From contig NZ_JBAOJI010000008.1 of assembly GCF_037080055.1 (NCBI RefSeq), positions 28,387 to 92,386 on the forward strand: DNA of 64,000 nucleotides, read 5' to 3'. The DNA is from Halovenus sp037080055. GTDB lineage: Archaea; Halobacteriota; Halobacteria; Halobacteriales; Haloarculaceae. This document shows, piece after piece, positions 10,085 through 17,577 of this stretch (positions within the stretch are counted from its first letter, which is position 1; each line of letters opens with the position of its first letter). The position numbers and the translations under genes are program-made. The notes beneath the pieces were generated by a model that saw only the letters and a list, made by a program, of their open reading frames with translations, was not told the DNA's origin and made no database searches.

Positions 10085-11758
10085 ATGCTTCGCGCAAAAG
10101 GACCGCTTCTCTCGATTGATCTCACAGCACAGGAGACAGCGACTGAATCGATTACAGAGACGCTCGAATCGTTTATCGGCGGCCGCGGCGTCGCGACCCG
10201 ACTCGCCCACGAGCGGATCCCGTTCGACGCCGATCCACTGGGGACGGACAATCGGCTGTACTTCTCGACCGGCCCGATGCAGCAGTCCCAGATGAGTTTC
10301 ACCGGTCGGATGAACGCGACGGCCGTCTCGCCGCTCACCGATGGGTTGCTCTCCTCGAACGCCGGCGGCTTCATGTCCCGGAACTTCGCCGCGACAGGGT
10401 ACAGCGCCGTCGAGATTACGGGCGAGAGCGACGAACTCACAGTCATCCACGTTACCGACGACGGAATCGACTTCGAGTCTGTCCCGGAACTGACCGGCGC
10501 GACTGTCTCCGAGGTGACCGACCACGTCGAGCAAAGCCGCGGGCTGGACGCTGAACACATCGCCGCCATCGGGCCAGCGGGGGAGAACGAGGTCCGCTTC
10601 GCGTCGATCATGACCACAGAAAGCCGAGCGTTCGGCCGCGGCGGCCTCGGTGCCGTCCTCGGATCGAAGAACGTCAAGGCGATTACCTTCGAGGGCGACT
10701 CTGCGCCCGACGTGGAGATTCCGGAGATCCAGATGGAGATTCACCAAGACGCCGCGACGAGCGATCACATCATGAAGCGCCAAGGGACGAGTTCGGTGAC
10801 GGATCTGGCAAACGAGGTCGACGGGCTACCGACACGGTACTGGCGCGACCGACAGTTCGAGGGCGTCGAGGGGATCAACGGTGCGGCCGTCGAGTCGAAG
10901 AAGTACAAGAAGGGAACCTGCTCGCAATGTGCCTTCGCCTGCAAACTCCCGACCAAAGACGAGGAGAGTGGCCTCGAGACGGAGGGCCCGGAGTTCGAGA
11001 CCCTCGCGGCGTTTGGCTCGAACTGCTCGGTCGACGACATCGTCGAGGTGATGCAATCGAACGAACTCTGTGACGAACTCGGGATGGACACGATTTCCTG
11101 TGGCAATACCATCGCCGCCTACCTGGCGAGCGAAGACGAGTTCGGCAACGTCGAGTTGATCCACGACCTCGTCGAAAAAATTGCCCACCGCGAGGGGGTC
11201 GGCGATACACTCGCAGAGGGTATCGACCGAATCCACGGTGATCTCGGCGTCGAGAACTGGACGGTCAAGGGGCTAGATTTCGCCGCCCACGAGGGGCGCT
11301 CGCTCAACGGACAGGGGCTGGCCTATGCGGTGGCCAACCGCGGCGCCGATCACATGTACTCGACGTTTTACGCCTGGGAGTACCCGCTGGTCGGCGGCGA
11401 TCAGGCCTTCGATCCGAAGGGACTGGAGGGGAAAGCCGCCGCCGTGGCGGTTCAGGAGAACACCCGCGCGCTCGAAGACTGCGGCGTCGTCTGCCGGTTC
11501 TCTCGGGGAATGCTCGCCAGTCAGCCCGAACGCATGGAGACACTGTTCGGCGCGGAGATAGACGACCTGCGAGCAGTTGGCGGTCGGGTCGTCGAACTCG
11601 AACGGCACTTCAACAACCAGCGCGGGTTCGATGCCGGCGACGATACGCTCCCGTACGACCTCGACGGCTTCGACAGCGCCCGATCTGAGTATTACGAGGC
11701 CCGGGGCTGGAACGATGACGGGACTGTGCCCGAAGGCACCATCGAGTACGCGGGTTAG
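10085..11758 (+). CDS. aor: Aldehyde:ferredoxin oxidoreductase family (tungsten/molybdopterin enzyme)
   Basis: A 557-residue enzyme of the AOR/FOR family, which oxidises aldehydes to acids with ferredoxin using a tungsto- or molybdo-bispterin cofactor and one [4Fe-4S] cluster. The cluster ligands are visible as C279-x2-C282-x3-C286 (GTCSQCAFAC) with the distant fourth ligand near C470 (DCGVVCRFSRG, which offers Cys466 and Cys470). The N-terminal domain has the family pterin-binding look (IGGRGVATRL, FSTGPM, GGLGAVLGSKNVKAI). It is shorter than the about 600-residue hyperthermophile enzymes, but no domain is missing. The substrate is not readable. No pterin or tungsten-transport gene is adjacent. 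Confidence 0.85.
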   Translation: MLRAKGPLLSIDLTAQETATESITETLESFIGGRGVATRLAHERIPFDADPLGTDNRLYFSTGPMQQSQMSFTGRMNATAVSPLTDGLLSSNAGGFMSRNFAATGYSAVEITGESDELTVIHVTDDGIDFESVPELTGATVSEVTDHVEQSRGLDAEHIAAIGPAGENEVRFASIMTTESRAFGRGGLGAVLGSKNVKAITFEGDSAPDVEIPEIQMEIHQDAATSDHIMKRQGTSSVTDLANEVDGLPTRYWRDRQFEGVEGINGAAVESKKYKKGTCSQCAFACKLPTKDEESGLETEGPEFETLAAFGSNCSVDDIVEVMQSNELCDELGMDTISCGNTIAAYLASEDEFGNVELIHDLVEKIAHREGVGDTLAEGIDRIHGDLGVENWTVKGLDFAAHEGRSLNGQGLAYAVANRGADHMYSTFYAWEYPLVGGDQAFDPKGLEGKAAAVAVQENTRALEDCGVVCRFSRGMLASQPERMETLFGAEIDDLRAVGGRVVELERHFNNQRGFDAGDDTLPYDLDGFDSARSEYYEARGWNDDGTVPEGTIEYAG

Positions 11759-12147
11759 CTTCTCTCCGACGGTCGCTCCGACTCTGACTCGAACTCTGCC
11801 GAGAGGACCGAGACGATGCGCTCGGCGACGGCGGGACTCACCATGCTCGCCATTTCGACTGCTTCCTGTTCGTGTTCGTCGAGATCGAGGACCTCGCGGA
11901 AGAACCACGAGAGCGCGACGTAGGCCTCGTGCAGTTGTTCGGCCTCCTCGCGGCCGGCGTCGGTCAACGTCGCGCCCTCGTAGCTCTCGTAGCTGACGAG
12001 TCCGTCCCGGTCGAGTCGGTTCAGCATCTCCGTCACCGACGCCGGCGAGCGATCCAGCATCTCCGCGAGTTCACCGGGCGGGATCGGCGGTGTCAGCCGG
12101 TGTTCGGCGATGTACAGCGCCAGCAAGTACTGCGAGTCCCCCGTCAT
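11755..12147 (-). CDS. sirR: DtxR/SirR-family metal-dependent transcriptional regulator
   Basis: A 130-residue DNA-binding protein. The winged helix lies at about residues 1-60 (PPGELAEMLDRSPASVTEMLNRLDRDGLVSYESYEGATLTDAG in two halves), followed by a dimerisation/metal-binding region with Glu/His candidates (EEAEQLHEAY, DEHEQEAVEMASMVSP). It lacks the C-terminal SH3-like FeoA domain of long DtxR proteins, so it is the short form. Haloarchaeal members control iron or manganese uptake. A textbook DtxR-type operator sits 43 bases upstream over its own promoter, so autoregulation is likely. Its stop overlaps the stop of the convergent AOR gene by 4 bases. Confidence 0.88.
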   Translation of the reverse strand: MTGDSQYLLALYIAEHRLTPPIPPGELAEMLDRSPASVTEMLNRLDRDGLVSYESYEGATLTDAGREEAEQLHEAYVALSWFFREVLDLDEHEQEAVEMASMVSPAVAERIVSVLSAEFESESERPSERS

Positions 12148-12189
12148 GCTCTGTCCACGGCGCGCTCAGTTCCGTCTCCAGCCATGGTT

Positions 12190-12205
12190 TTTAGGCCCAC
12201 CTAAA
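12190..12205 (-). promoter_or_regulatory. DtxR/SirR-type operator upstream of sirR
   Basis: The sequence TTTAGGCCCACCTAAA is a perfect inverted repeat (6-bp arms, 4-bp centre) and matches the TTAGG-N4-CCTAA form known for DtxR/IdeR/SirR boxes. On the minus strand it runs into an A-rich TATA-like element 40-50 bases before the sirR ATG, so binding would block transcription initiation. Confidence 0.8.
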
Positions 12206-12334
12206 TGCACAAAGAACTTTCGGAGCGGAGGCCACCGTTCGGAGTGTTTGATATATCACTATAGAATTTATACCCGAGTCGGCGACAGTCGGGACTACAC
12301 ACAGGAATCGATGGCGAAAAGCGCTCTTGGTGGG

Positions 12335-12718
12335 CTATTCGATCTGTTCGCGGTACTCGTCGGGCGAGAGCAGGTCGTCGAGTTCGCCCTCGTCGTCAAG
12401 TTCGAGTTCGAGCATCCAGCCGTCGCCGAAGGGGTCGTCGTTGACGAGTTCGGGGTCGTCAATCAGGTCGTCGTTCGTATCAGTGACCGTCCCGGAAACC
12501 GGAGCGTACAGATCCGAGACCGCTTTGATCGACTCGATGACGCCGAAGTCCTCGCCTTTGCTCAGTTGTTCGCCCTCCGCGGGGAGTTCGACGAAGACCA
12601 CGTCGCCGAGTTCGTCTTGTGCGAAATCCGAGATGCCGATGCGAACGGTGCCGTTTTGCCGGCGTGCCCACTCGTGAGAGTCGAGATACCGGCAGTCGTC
12701 TGGGACTGTGAAGCTCAT
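12335..12718 (-). CDS. gcvH: Glycine cleavage system H protein
   Basis: A 127-residue lipoyl carrier that shuttles the aminomethyl group between the P, T and L proteins of the glycine cleavage complex. The lipoylated lysine is Lys65 in ESIKAVSDLYAPVSG. The hybrid-motif fold is complete from SHEWARRQNGTVRIGI to the C-terminal DEYREQI. Start ATG overlaps the gcvT stop by 4 bases (ATGA), so the two are translationally coupled. No lipoyl-attachment gene lies nearby. Confidence 0.96.
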   Translation of the reverse strand: MSFTVPDDCRYLDSHEWARRQNGTVRIGISDFAQDELGDVVFVELPAEGEQLSKGEDFGVIESIKAVSDLYAPVSGTVTDTNDDLIDDPELVNDDPFGDGWMLELELDDEGELDDLLSPDEYREQIE

Positions 12719-13788
12719 GATAGGAATGGTGTCGTGGTGGTACGTGCTTTCTTCGGTTCGCCGCGAACGACGATCCGGACGGTTTGATCTGACCCCGCGT
12801 ACTCTCGGGGGAGGTAGGCGAGCGCGATTGGGTCATCCAACGTCGGGCTCATCGTCCCGCTAGTCACCTCACCGATCTGTTCGCCATCGGGTGTTTCGAC
12901 GGCGTATCCCTGTCGTGGAACCCCTCGCTCACGCATGACGAGGCCGACCAATTTCTCCTCGGGACCCTCGACGTCGACGCCCTCCAGTGCGTCGCGACCG
13001 AGAAACTCCGTATCGAGTTTGACTGTAAAGCCGATGCCAGCCTCGTAGGGATTGCGGGGGTTGTCCTCGGGATCGAAGTCCTGCCCAGAGAGCAGAAACC
13101 CCATCTCCAGACGCAGGGTATCCCGAGCGCCCAGCCCACAGGGCTGACACTCCAGAGCCGACCAGACTGACTCACCATCATCCCAGGGACAGAGCAACTC
13201 GAACCCTTGCTCACCGGTGTAGCCCGTGCGCGCGAGAATCGCCTCCGTACCGGCAACGGTGGTGCTGGTTACCTCGAAACGGGATAGCTCCGACAGATCG
13301 GCATCGGTCTGTTCGCCGAGCAACTCCTGGGAGTCTGGCCCCTGAACGGCGATCATCGCGTACTCTTCGGTTCGGTTGGTTACTGTCGCCTCGAACTCCC
13401 ACTGATCACGGTGCTCGACGGTCCACTCGTAGATCTGTTCGTCGTGGCCCGCGTTGGGGATGAACAGATACTGTTCGGACTCCGATTCGGGAAGGCGGTA
13501 GACGACGGTGTCGTCGAGCATGATACCGGACTCGTCGGTGATCGCGGCGTAGTGACCCTCACCTGGATGGAGACCTGTGACATCGTTCGTCGTGAGTCGC
13601 TGGAGCAAGCGGGTCGCGTCCGGCCCCGAAACCGTGATTTCGCCCATGTGCGACACATCGAATTTGCCCACAGTCTCACGGACGGCGGTGTGTTCCGTCC
13701 GAATCGAATCGAACTCGACGGGCATCTCCCAGCCCCCGAAATCTGTCTGCTTCGCCGAGTGCTCGATCGGCGGCTGTCGTAACGACAT
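12715..13788 (-). CDS. gcvT: Aminomethyltransferase (glycine cleavage T protein)
   Basis: A 357-residue tetrahydrofolate-dependent enzyme that releases ammonia and forms 5,10-methylene-THF from the aminomethyl-lipoyl H protein. The N-terminus has the expected FGGWEMPVEF and VGKFDVSHMGEITVSGPDA motifs, which contact folate; the middle carries ARTGYTGEQGFEL and the C-terminal barrel VPRQGYAVE. Full length for the family. It heads a gcvT-gcvH pair with a TATA-like box at about 13848-13858 and a palindrome between that box and the start. The P-protein genes, often adjacent in other haloarchaea, are absent from this window. Confidence 0.95.
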   Translation of the reverse strand: MSLRQPPIEHSAKQTDFGGWEMPVEFDSIRTEHTAVRETVGKFDVSHMGEITVSGPDATRLLQRLTTNDVTGLHPGEGHYAAITDESGIMLDDTVVYRLPESESEQYLFIPNAGHDEQIYEWTVEHRDQWEFEATVTNRTEEYAMIAVQGPDSQELLGEQTDADLSELSRFEVTSTTVAGTEAILARTGYTGEQGFELLCPWDDGESVWSALECQPCGLGARDTLRLEMGFLLSGQDFDPEDNPRNPYEAGIGFTVKLDTEFLGRDALEGVDVEGPEEKLVGLVMRERGVPRQGYAVETPDGEQIGEVTSGTMSPTLDDPIALAYLPREYAGSDQTVRIVVRGEPKKARTTTTPFLS

Positions 13789-13829
13789 ACCTTCTGAGAG
13801 GTCACGAAGGGACCTAATGGTTGTGTCGG

Positions 13830-13845
13830 GGCCGTCTGAACGGCC
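13830..13845 (-). promoter_or_regulatory. Palindrome between TATA box and start of gcvT
   Basis: GGCCGT-CTGA-ACGGCC is a perfect 6-bp inverted repeat with a 4-bp loop, lying just downstream of the gcvT TATA-like element (13848-13858) and about 41-57 bases before the ATG. It overlaps the expected transcription start, so it could be an operator or the stem of a short leader hairpin. The function is inference. Confidence 0.45.
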
Positions 13846-14035
13846 AGAAATAAATCATATGTCGCGATATCAAATCAGGCGTACTGGAATCGAACCACCC
13901 CCGTGGGACGAAGCATCAAGCCTAATTCGAGGGTAACCGGCCAAACAGGAGGACAACGAGGACAGCGAGTGCGTGGACAGTCCCACTTCGTATTCACCCC
14001 CAAACTATTACCTTAAACACCTACAATACCTTAAT

Positions 14036-14060
14036 GAGTGCCGGCAGACAACTGGCACTC
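14036..14060 (+). promoter_or_regulatory. Inverted repeat in the promoter of the zinc protein/gdhB operon
   Basis: Arms GAGTGCC (14036-14042) and GGCACTC (14054-14060) are perfectly complementary around an 11-base centre. A TATA-like stretch lies at about 14018-14034, so the repeat covers the expected transcription start and ends 10 bases before the ATG at 14071. This position suits a repressor site or a 5' hairpin. The binding factor is not identifiable. Confidence 0.45.
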
Positions 14061-14070
14061 GTGGATTCAT

Positions 14071-14214
14071 ATGAGAGATGTCGAACAACACCGCGATACA
14101 GAGACACCGTACGAGTGCTTCGAGTGTGGCCTGATCACCTACGCGACAAACCAACCCGAGAACTGTCCTGATTGCGGGGGTGAGATGCGGAATCGCCAGA
14201 CACCGCTTGAGTAA
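14071..14214 (+). CDS. Small rubrerythrin-like zinc/iron-binding protein (47 aa)
   Basis: A 47-residue protein with two CxxC knuckles, YECFECGLITY and NCPDCGGEMRN, forming a rubredoxin/rubrerythrin-like metal site with almost nothing else. Such mini-proteins are frequent in haloarchaea and are of unknown function. The start is supported by the promoter-like sequence 40-50 bases upstream. The next gene, gdhB, begins 2 bases after the stop, so the two are almost certainly cotranscribed. Coding is supported by the conserved cysteine pattern rather than by length. Confidence 0.75.
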   Translation: MRDVEQHRDTETPYECFECGLITYATNQPENCPDCGGEMRNRQTPLE

Positions 14215-14216
14215 GC

Positions 14217-15524
14217 ATGGCATCTGAACCGACAGCAGACGATCCTGAGACGCAGACGGCACAGTCGACCGGAGAGAGTTATGCGGAGACCGCAGTCGAA
14301 ACCGCACGACGGCAACTCAACCACGCCGTCGAGCATCTCGAAATCGACTCGAATATCGTCGAACGACTTCGACACCCGACGAAGGTGCAGGAGGTGACAG
14401 TCCCAGTCGAGCGAGACGACGGGACTGTCGAGGTGTTCACTGGGTATCGGGCCCACCACGACAGCGTCCGCGGGCCGTACAAGGGAGGGCTTCGATTTCA
14501 CCCCGAGGTGACCCGCGACGAGTGTGTCGGACTCAGTATGTGGATGACATGGAAGTGCGCGGTGATGGATCTCCCATTCGGTGGTGCGAAAGGCGGAGTT
14601 GCGGTCAACCCGAAAGAGTTGTCCGCGGAGGAAAAGGAGCGCCTGACCCGCCGATTCACCGAGGAGATCCGCGGCGTCATCGGACCGACGAAAGACATCC
14701 CTGCCCCCGATATGGGAACGGACTCACAGACGATGGCGTGGCTGATGGACGCCTACTCGATGCAGGAGGGCGAAACGATTCCGGGCGTCGTCACGGGGAA
14801 ACCGCCGGTCGTCGGGGGAAGTAAAGGCCGCGAGGAAGCACCCGGGCGAAGCGTTGCGATCATCACCCGCGAGGTGCTCCGGTACTACGACCGCGATATC
14901 GAGGAGACGACTATCGCCATGCAGGGGTACGGAAGCGTCGCTGCGAACGCTGCGCGACTGCTCAACGACTGGGGCGGAACGGTCGTCGCCGTCAGCGATG
15001 TCAACGGGGGAGTGTACGATCCGAACGGACTCGACACCCATGCGATTCCGTCCCACGACGAGAAACCAGAGGCCGTTACTCAGCAAGACGTTCCACATCT
15101 GGTGACGAACGACGAACTGCTCGAACTCGATGTCGACGTACTCGTCCCCGCCGCGGTCGGCAACGTTCTGACAGAGGACAACGCCGACGACATCGAGGCA
15201 GATCTCATCGTCGAGGGTGCAAACGGACCGACGACGACCGCTGCTGAAGAGATCTTCGCAGACCGAAACCTACCCGTGATCCCCGACATTCTCGCCAACG
15301 CGGGTGGGGTCACCGTCTCGTATTTCGAGTGGCTGCAGGATATCAACCGCCGGGCGTGGTCACTCGAGCGAGTCAACAACGAACTCGAATCGGAGATGGT
15401 CGACGCGTGGGAAGATGTCTGTGTCGCGTACGAGGCAAACGATGTGACCTGGCGAGATGCGGCGTACATCGTTGCGCTCTCACGGATCGCCGAAGCCCAC
15501 GAGACACGTGGTCTGTGGCCCTAA
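14217..15524 (+). CDS. gdhB: Glutamate dehydrogenase
   Basis: A 435-residue Glu/Leu/Phe/Val dehydrogenase that interconverts glutamate and 2-oxoglutarate plus ammonia with NAD(P). The substrate-binding segment GPYKGGLRFHPEV leads to the TWK lysine (113) and the catalytic Lys125 in PFGGAKGGV. The Rossmann domain shows the GYGSVAANAARLL nucleotide loop at about residue 237. The C-terminus is complete. Cofactor preference is not readable with confidence. It lies 2 bases downstream of a 47-residue zinc protein under one promoter. Several gdh paralogues are usual in haloarchaea, so the letter B is tentative. Confidence 0.92.
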   Translation: MASEPTADDPETQTAQSTGESYAETAVETARRQLNHAVEHLEIDSNIVERLRHPTKVQEVTVPVERDDGTVEVFTGYRAHHDSVRGPYKGGLRFHPEVTRDECVGLSMWMTWKCAVMDLPFGGAKGGVAVNPKELSAEEKERLTRRFTEEIRGVIGPTKDIPAPDMGTDSQTMAWLMDAYSMQEGETIPGVVTGKPPVVGGSKGREEAPGRSVAIITREVLRYYDRDIEETTIAMQGYGSVAANAARLLNDWGGTVVAVSDVNGGVYDPNGLDTHAIPSHDEKPEAVTQQDVPHLVTNDELLELDVDVLVPAAVGNVLTEDNADDIEADLIVEGANGPTTTAAEEIFADRNLPVIPDILANAGGVTVSYFEWLQDINRRAWSLERVNNELESEMVDAWEDVCVAYEANDVTWRDAAYIVALSRIAEAHETRGLWP

Positions 15525-15643
15525 CAGTCAAATTCTTTCGACCACGGTCGACTCACAGATCTGTCGGTCATCGCGGAGTGGTGGGGAGCTATGACAGCAC
15601 GAGAAGTGCGAGCAATTATGCGCCTCGCCGACCAACTCACGGT

Positions 15644-16393
15644 ATGCTTTCGTTTGTTGGACTTGGTCTGTACGACGAGCGGTCGATCACGGTCCGCGGC
15701 CGCGACGCACTCGCGACAGCAGATACGGCCTTCGTAGAGTGGTACACGAGCCGACTCGCCGGAACTGCTCTCGAGACACTCGAATCGACACACGACATCG
15801 AAATCGAGGTCCGGGACCGGGCTGGTGTCGAACAGGATCCAGAGCCCATTCTCGAGGCCGCCGAAGACGGCCACGCGGCCTTTCTCACTGCCGGAGATAC
15901 GATGATCTCGACGACACACGTCGACCTTCGGCTTCGCGCCCACGACAGCGGCATCGAGACGCAGGTGATCCACGGGACGACAGCCCAGACCGCAGCGAGT
16001 TCACTCACGGGGCTCCAGAACTACCGCTTCGGCAAGGCGACGACGCTTCCCTTCGAAGAAACTCACGGCGGCGTCCCCGCAAGCGTTGTCGAGACGATTC
16101 AGGCCAACCGCGACCGCGGGCTGCATACGATCGTCTATCTCGACATCGATGGAGAGAACGATCGGTTTCTGACCGGAGACGCCGCAGCAGGACAACTCGC
16201 CACAGAACTCGACACGACAGGTGTGGTGATCGGGCAAGCCGGCAGCGACGATCCGACGGTCCAGGCAGGCCCTCTCACAGAACTCGCCGACGGGTCGTTC
16301 GGCGACCCGCTACACCTACTCGTGATTCCAGGCGAATTACATCCCATCGAAAAAGACGCGCTATCAGAACTGGCAGGACTCGAAGACGAGTAA
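15644..16393 (+). CDS. dph5: Diphthine synthase
   Basis: A 249-residue SAM-dependent methyltransferase that methylates the modified histidine of elongation factor 2 on the path to diphthamide, in archaea and eukaryotes. The start MLSFVGLGLYDERSITVRG is the characteristic first strand and GLG loop; AAFLTAGDTMISTTHVDLRL is the cobalamin-methylase-like active-site strand, and NYRFGKATTLPF is typical of Dph5. The frame is open upstream to 15329, but those residues are arginine-rich shadow of the gdhB 3' end; ATG 15644 is clear. Confidence 0.95.
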   Translation: MLSFVGLGLYDERSITVRGRDALATADTAFVEWYTSRLAGTALETLESTHDIEIEVRDRAGVEQDPEPILEAAEDGHAAFLTAGDTMISTTHVDLRLRAHDSGIETQVIHGTTAQTAASSLTGLQNYRFGKATTLPFEETHGGVPASVVETIQANRDRGLHTIVYLDIDGENDRFLTGDAAAGQLATELDTTGVVIGQAGSDDPTVQAGPLTELADGSFGDPLHLLVIPGELHPIEKDALSELAGLEDE

Positions 16394-16402
16394 CCGCCCG
16401 GA

Positions 16403-17416
16403 TCAGTCCGCCGGATCGGGCTGTTTCTCTTCGGTATCGACGTTCAGTGCCGCGGAGAGGTCGTGTTCCTCACCGGTCAGCAAGTAGAGCAGGTCTTCGA
16501 TCGGTTCCATCACTTCGGGGACAATCCGGACCATCAGCCAGATGATGAGGAGCATGGCGACGACGGAGGCGCTCTGTGCCATGATCCGGTCAGCCCAGAT
16601 ATACGAGACCCGCAGGGAGTTCTCCAGTCCCCAGACAGTCATCGTTAGATCTGGGAAGAAGTGTGCGTACTGGTGTCCGTACGAGAGTGCGATGAAGACG
16701 TTGCGAACGAGATTCAGTACGTAGATGATCCCGATCGCAAGCGCGCTCGCCTTGAGTTTGCGACGCCAGTCCGCACTCACACCATTGACCAACCCAAGGA
16801 CCACAGCCATGCTTCCGATCCCCGTACAGTCGAGAAGGATGGTATAGGTGATTGTCCCGTCGCCATTGAAGAACACGAACGTGTTGTCGTACATCTGTGT
16901 TTTCGCAGTGATCTCCCGGGTGGTATCAGGGTTCGATCCGGCAGGGATCTGCTGGGCTGTCAGATCCGACAGCTCAGTAACGACGGGTGGGTTGTACCCC
17001 AACAATTCGATAATCGTACTCGTATGATTTGTAACGAGCAAGATCAACGGCTCGCGGATCGCGTCGATCATCAGAAACGGCACGTAGATGAACCCCATGA
17101 TGGCAATCGCCCGTGAGAGCGTGAACAGCGAGTCTCGTCCCTCGTAGAACACTTTCGCAGCCATGAGCGAAAGCGGAACCGCAAGTATCGCACCGACACC
17201 ACGGACTACACTCTGATCGACGACGAGAAACGGCTGAATGAGCATCAACGCAAAGACTGAGAAGATGATCCACGCGCCGACGTAGACGGTTCGGGCGTAC
17301 TCGCGGTCGACCGCTTCGAGCACGACAGCGATAGTGAACAATCCCAAAGTGAGCCAGCCAACCGGTTCGGCGTACCCTCCGAGGGCGGCGAAGGCGTCGT
17401 TGATCTGGCCGAGCAT
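16403..17416 (-). CDS. artA: Archaeosortase A
   Basis: A 337-residue multi-spanning membrane cysteine transpeptidase that processes PGF-CTERM proteins and, in Haloferax, exchanges their C-terminus for an archaeal lipid anchor. The triad is visible: Cys197 in LLDCTGIGS, Arg238 in LNLVRNVF and Arg277 in WADRIMA; the spacings of 41 and 39 residues equal those recalled for the Haloferax enzyme. About eight hydrophobic helices flank them. The next gene on the same strand encodes a PGF-CTERM S-layer glycoprotein, a direct genomic pairing of enzyme and probable substrate. The C-terminus is a soluble acidic tail. Confidence 0.95.
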   Translation of the reverse strand: MLGQINDAFAALGGYAEPVGWLTLGLFTIAVVLEAVDREYARTVYVGAWIIFSVFALMLIQPFLVVDQSVVRGVGAILAVPLSLMAAKVFYEGRDSLFTLSRAIAIMGFIYVPFLMIDAIREPLILLVTNHTSTIIELLGYNPPVVTELSDLTAQQIPAGSNPDTTREITAKTQMYDNTFVFFNGDGTITYTILLDCTGIGSMAVVLGLVNGVSADWRRKLKASALAIGIIYVLNLVRNVFIALSYGHQYAHFFPDLTMTVWGLENSLRVSYIWADRIMAQSASVVAMLLIIWLMVRIVPEVMEPIEDLLYLLTGEEHDLSAALNVDTEEKQPDPAD

Positions 17417-17521
17417 CTACACACCCGTTGGGTTATCGCGAGTATATGTCTTATTGTTACGGTACTCAGCAGAGTGAAGACTGATCAGCAGAACAGGAAC
17501 CACGGCGTCGCCGCTATTCGG

Positions 17522-17577
17522 TGTGAAAATAAAAGAAAGTGAACCGCAAGTGACGACCGAACTACGTCCGGTCGTTA
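17522..17577 (-). terminator. Hairpin and T-rich terminator after the S-layer gene
   Basis: Starting inside the stop codon, arms at 17569-17575 and 17553-17559 (ACGACCG/CGGTCGT) form a perfect 7-bp stem with a 9-base loop. On the minus strand a T-rich tract (17522-17540) follows. Such a structure suits a very highly expressed gene. Inferred from sequence. Confidence 0.5.

Noticed and set aside
13883..13912. tRNA-like T-arm (GGTTCGATTCC on the minus strand) near gcvT
   Set aside because: The stem pairs at only three or four positions, and no acceptor, D or anticodon arm can be built around it. Could be a remnant, but the evidence is too thin.
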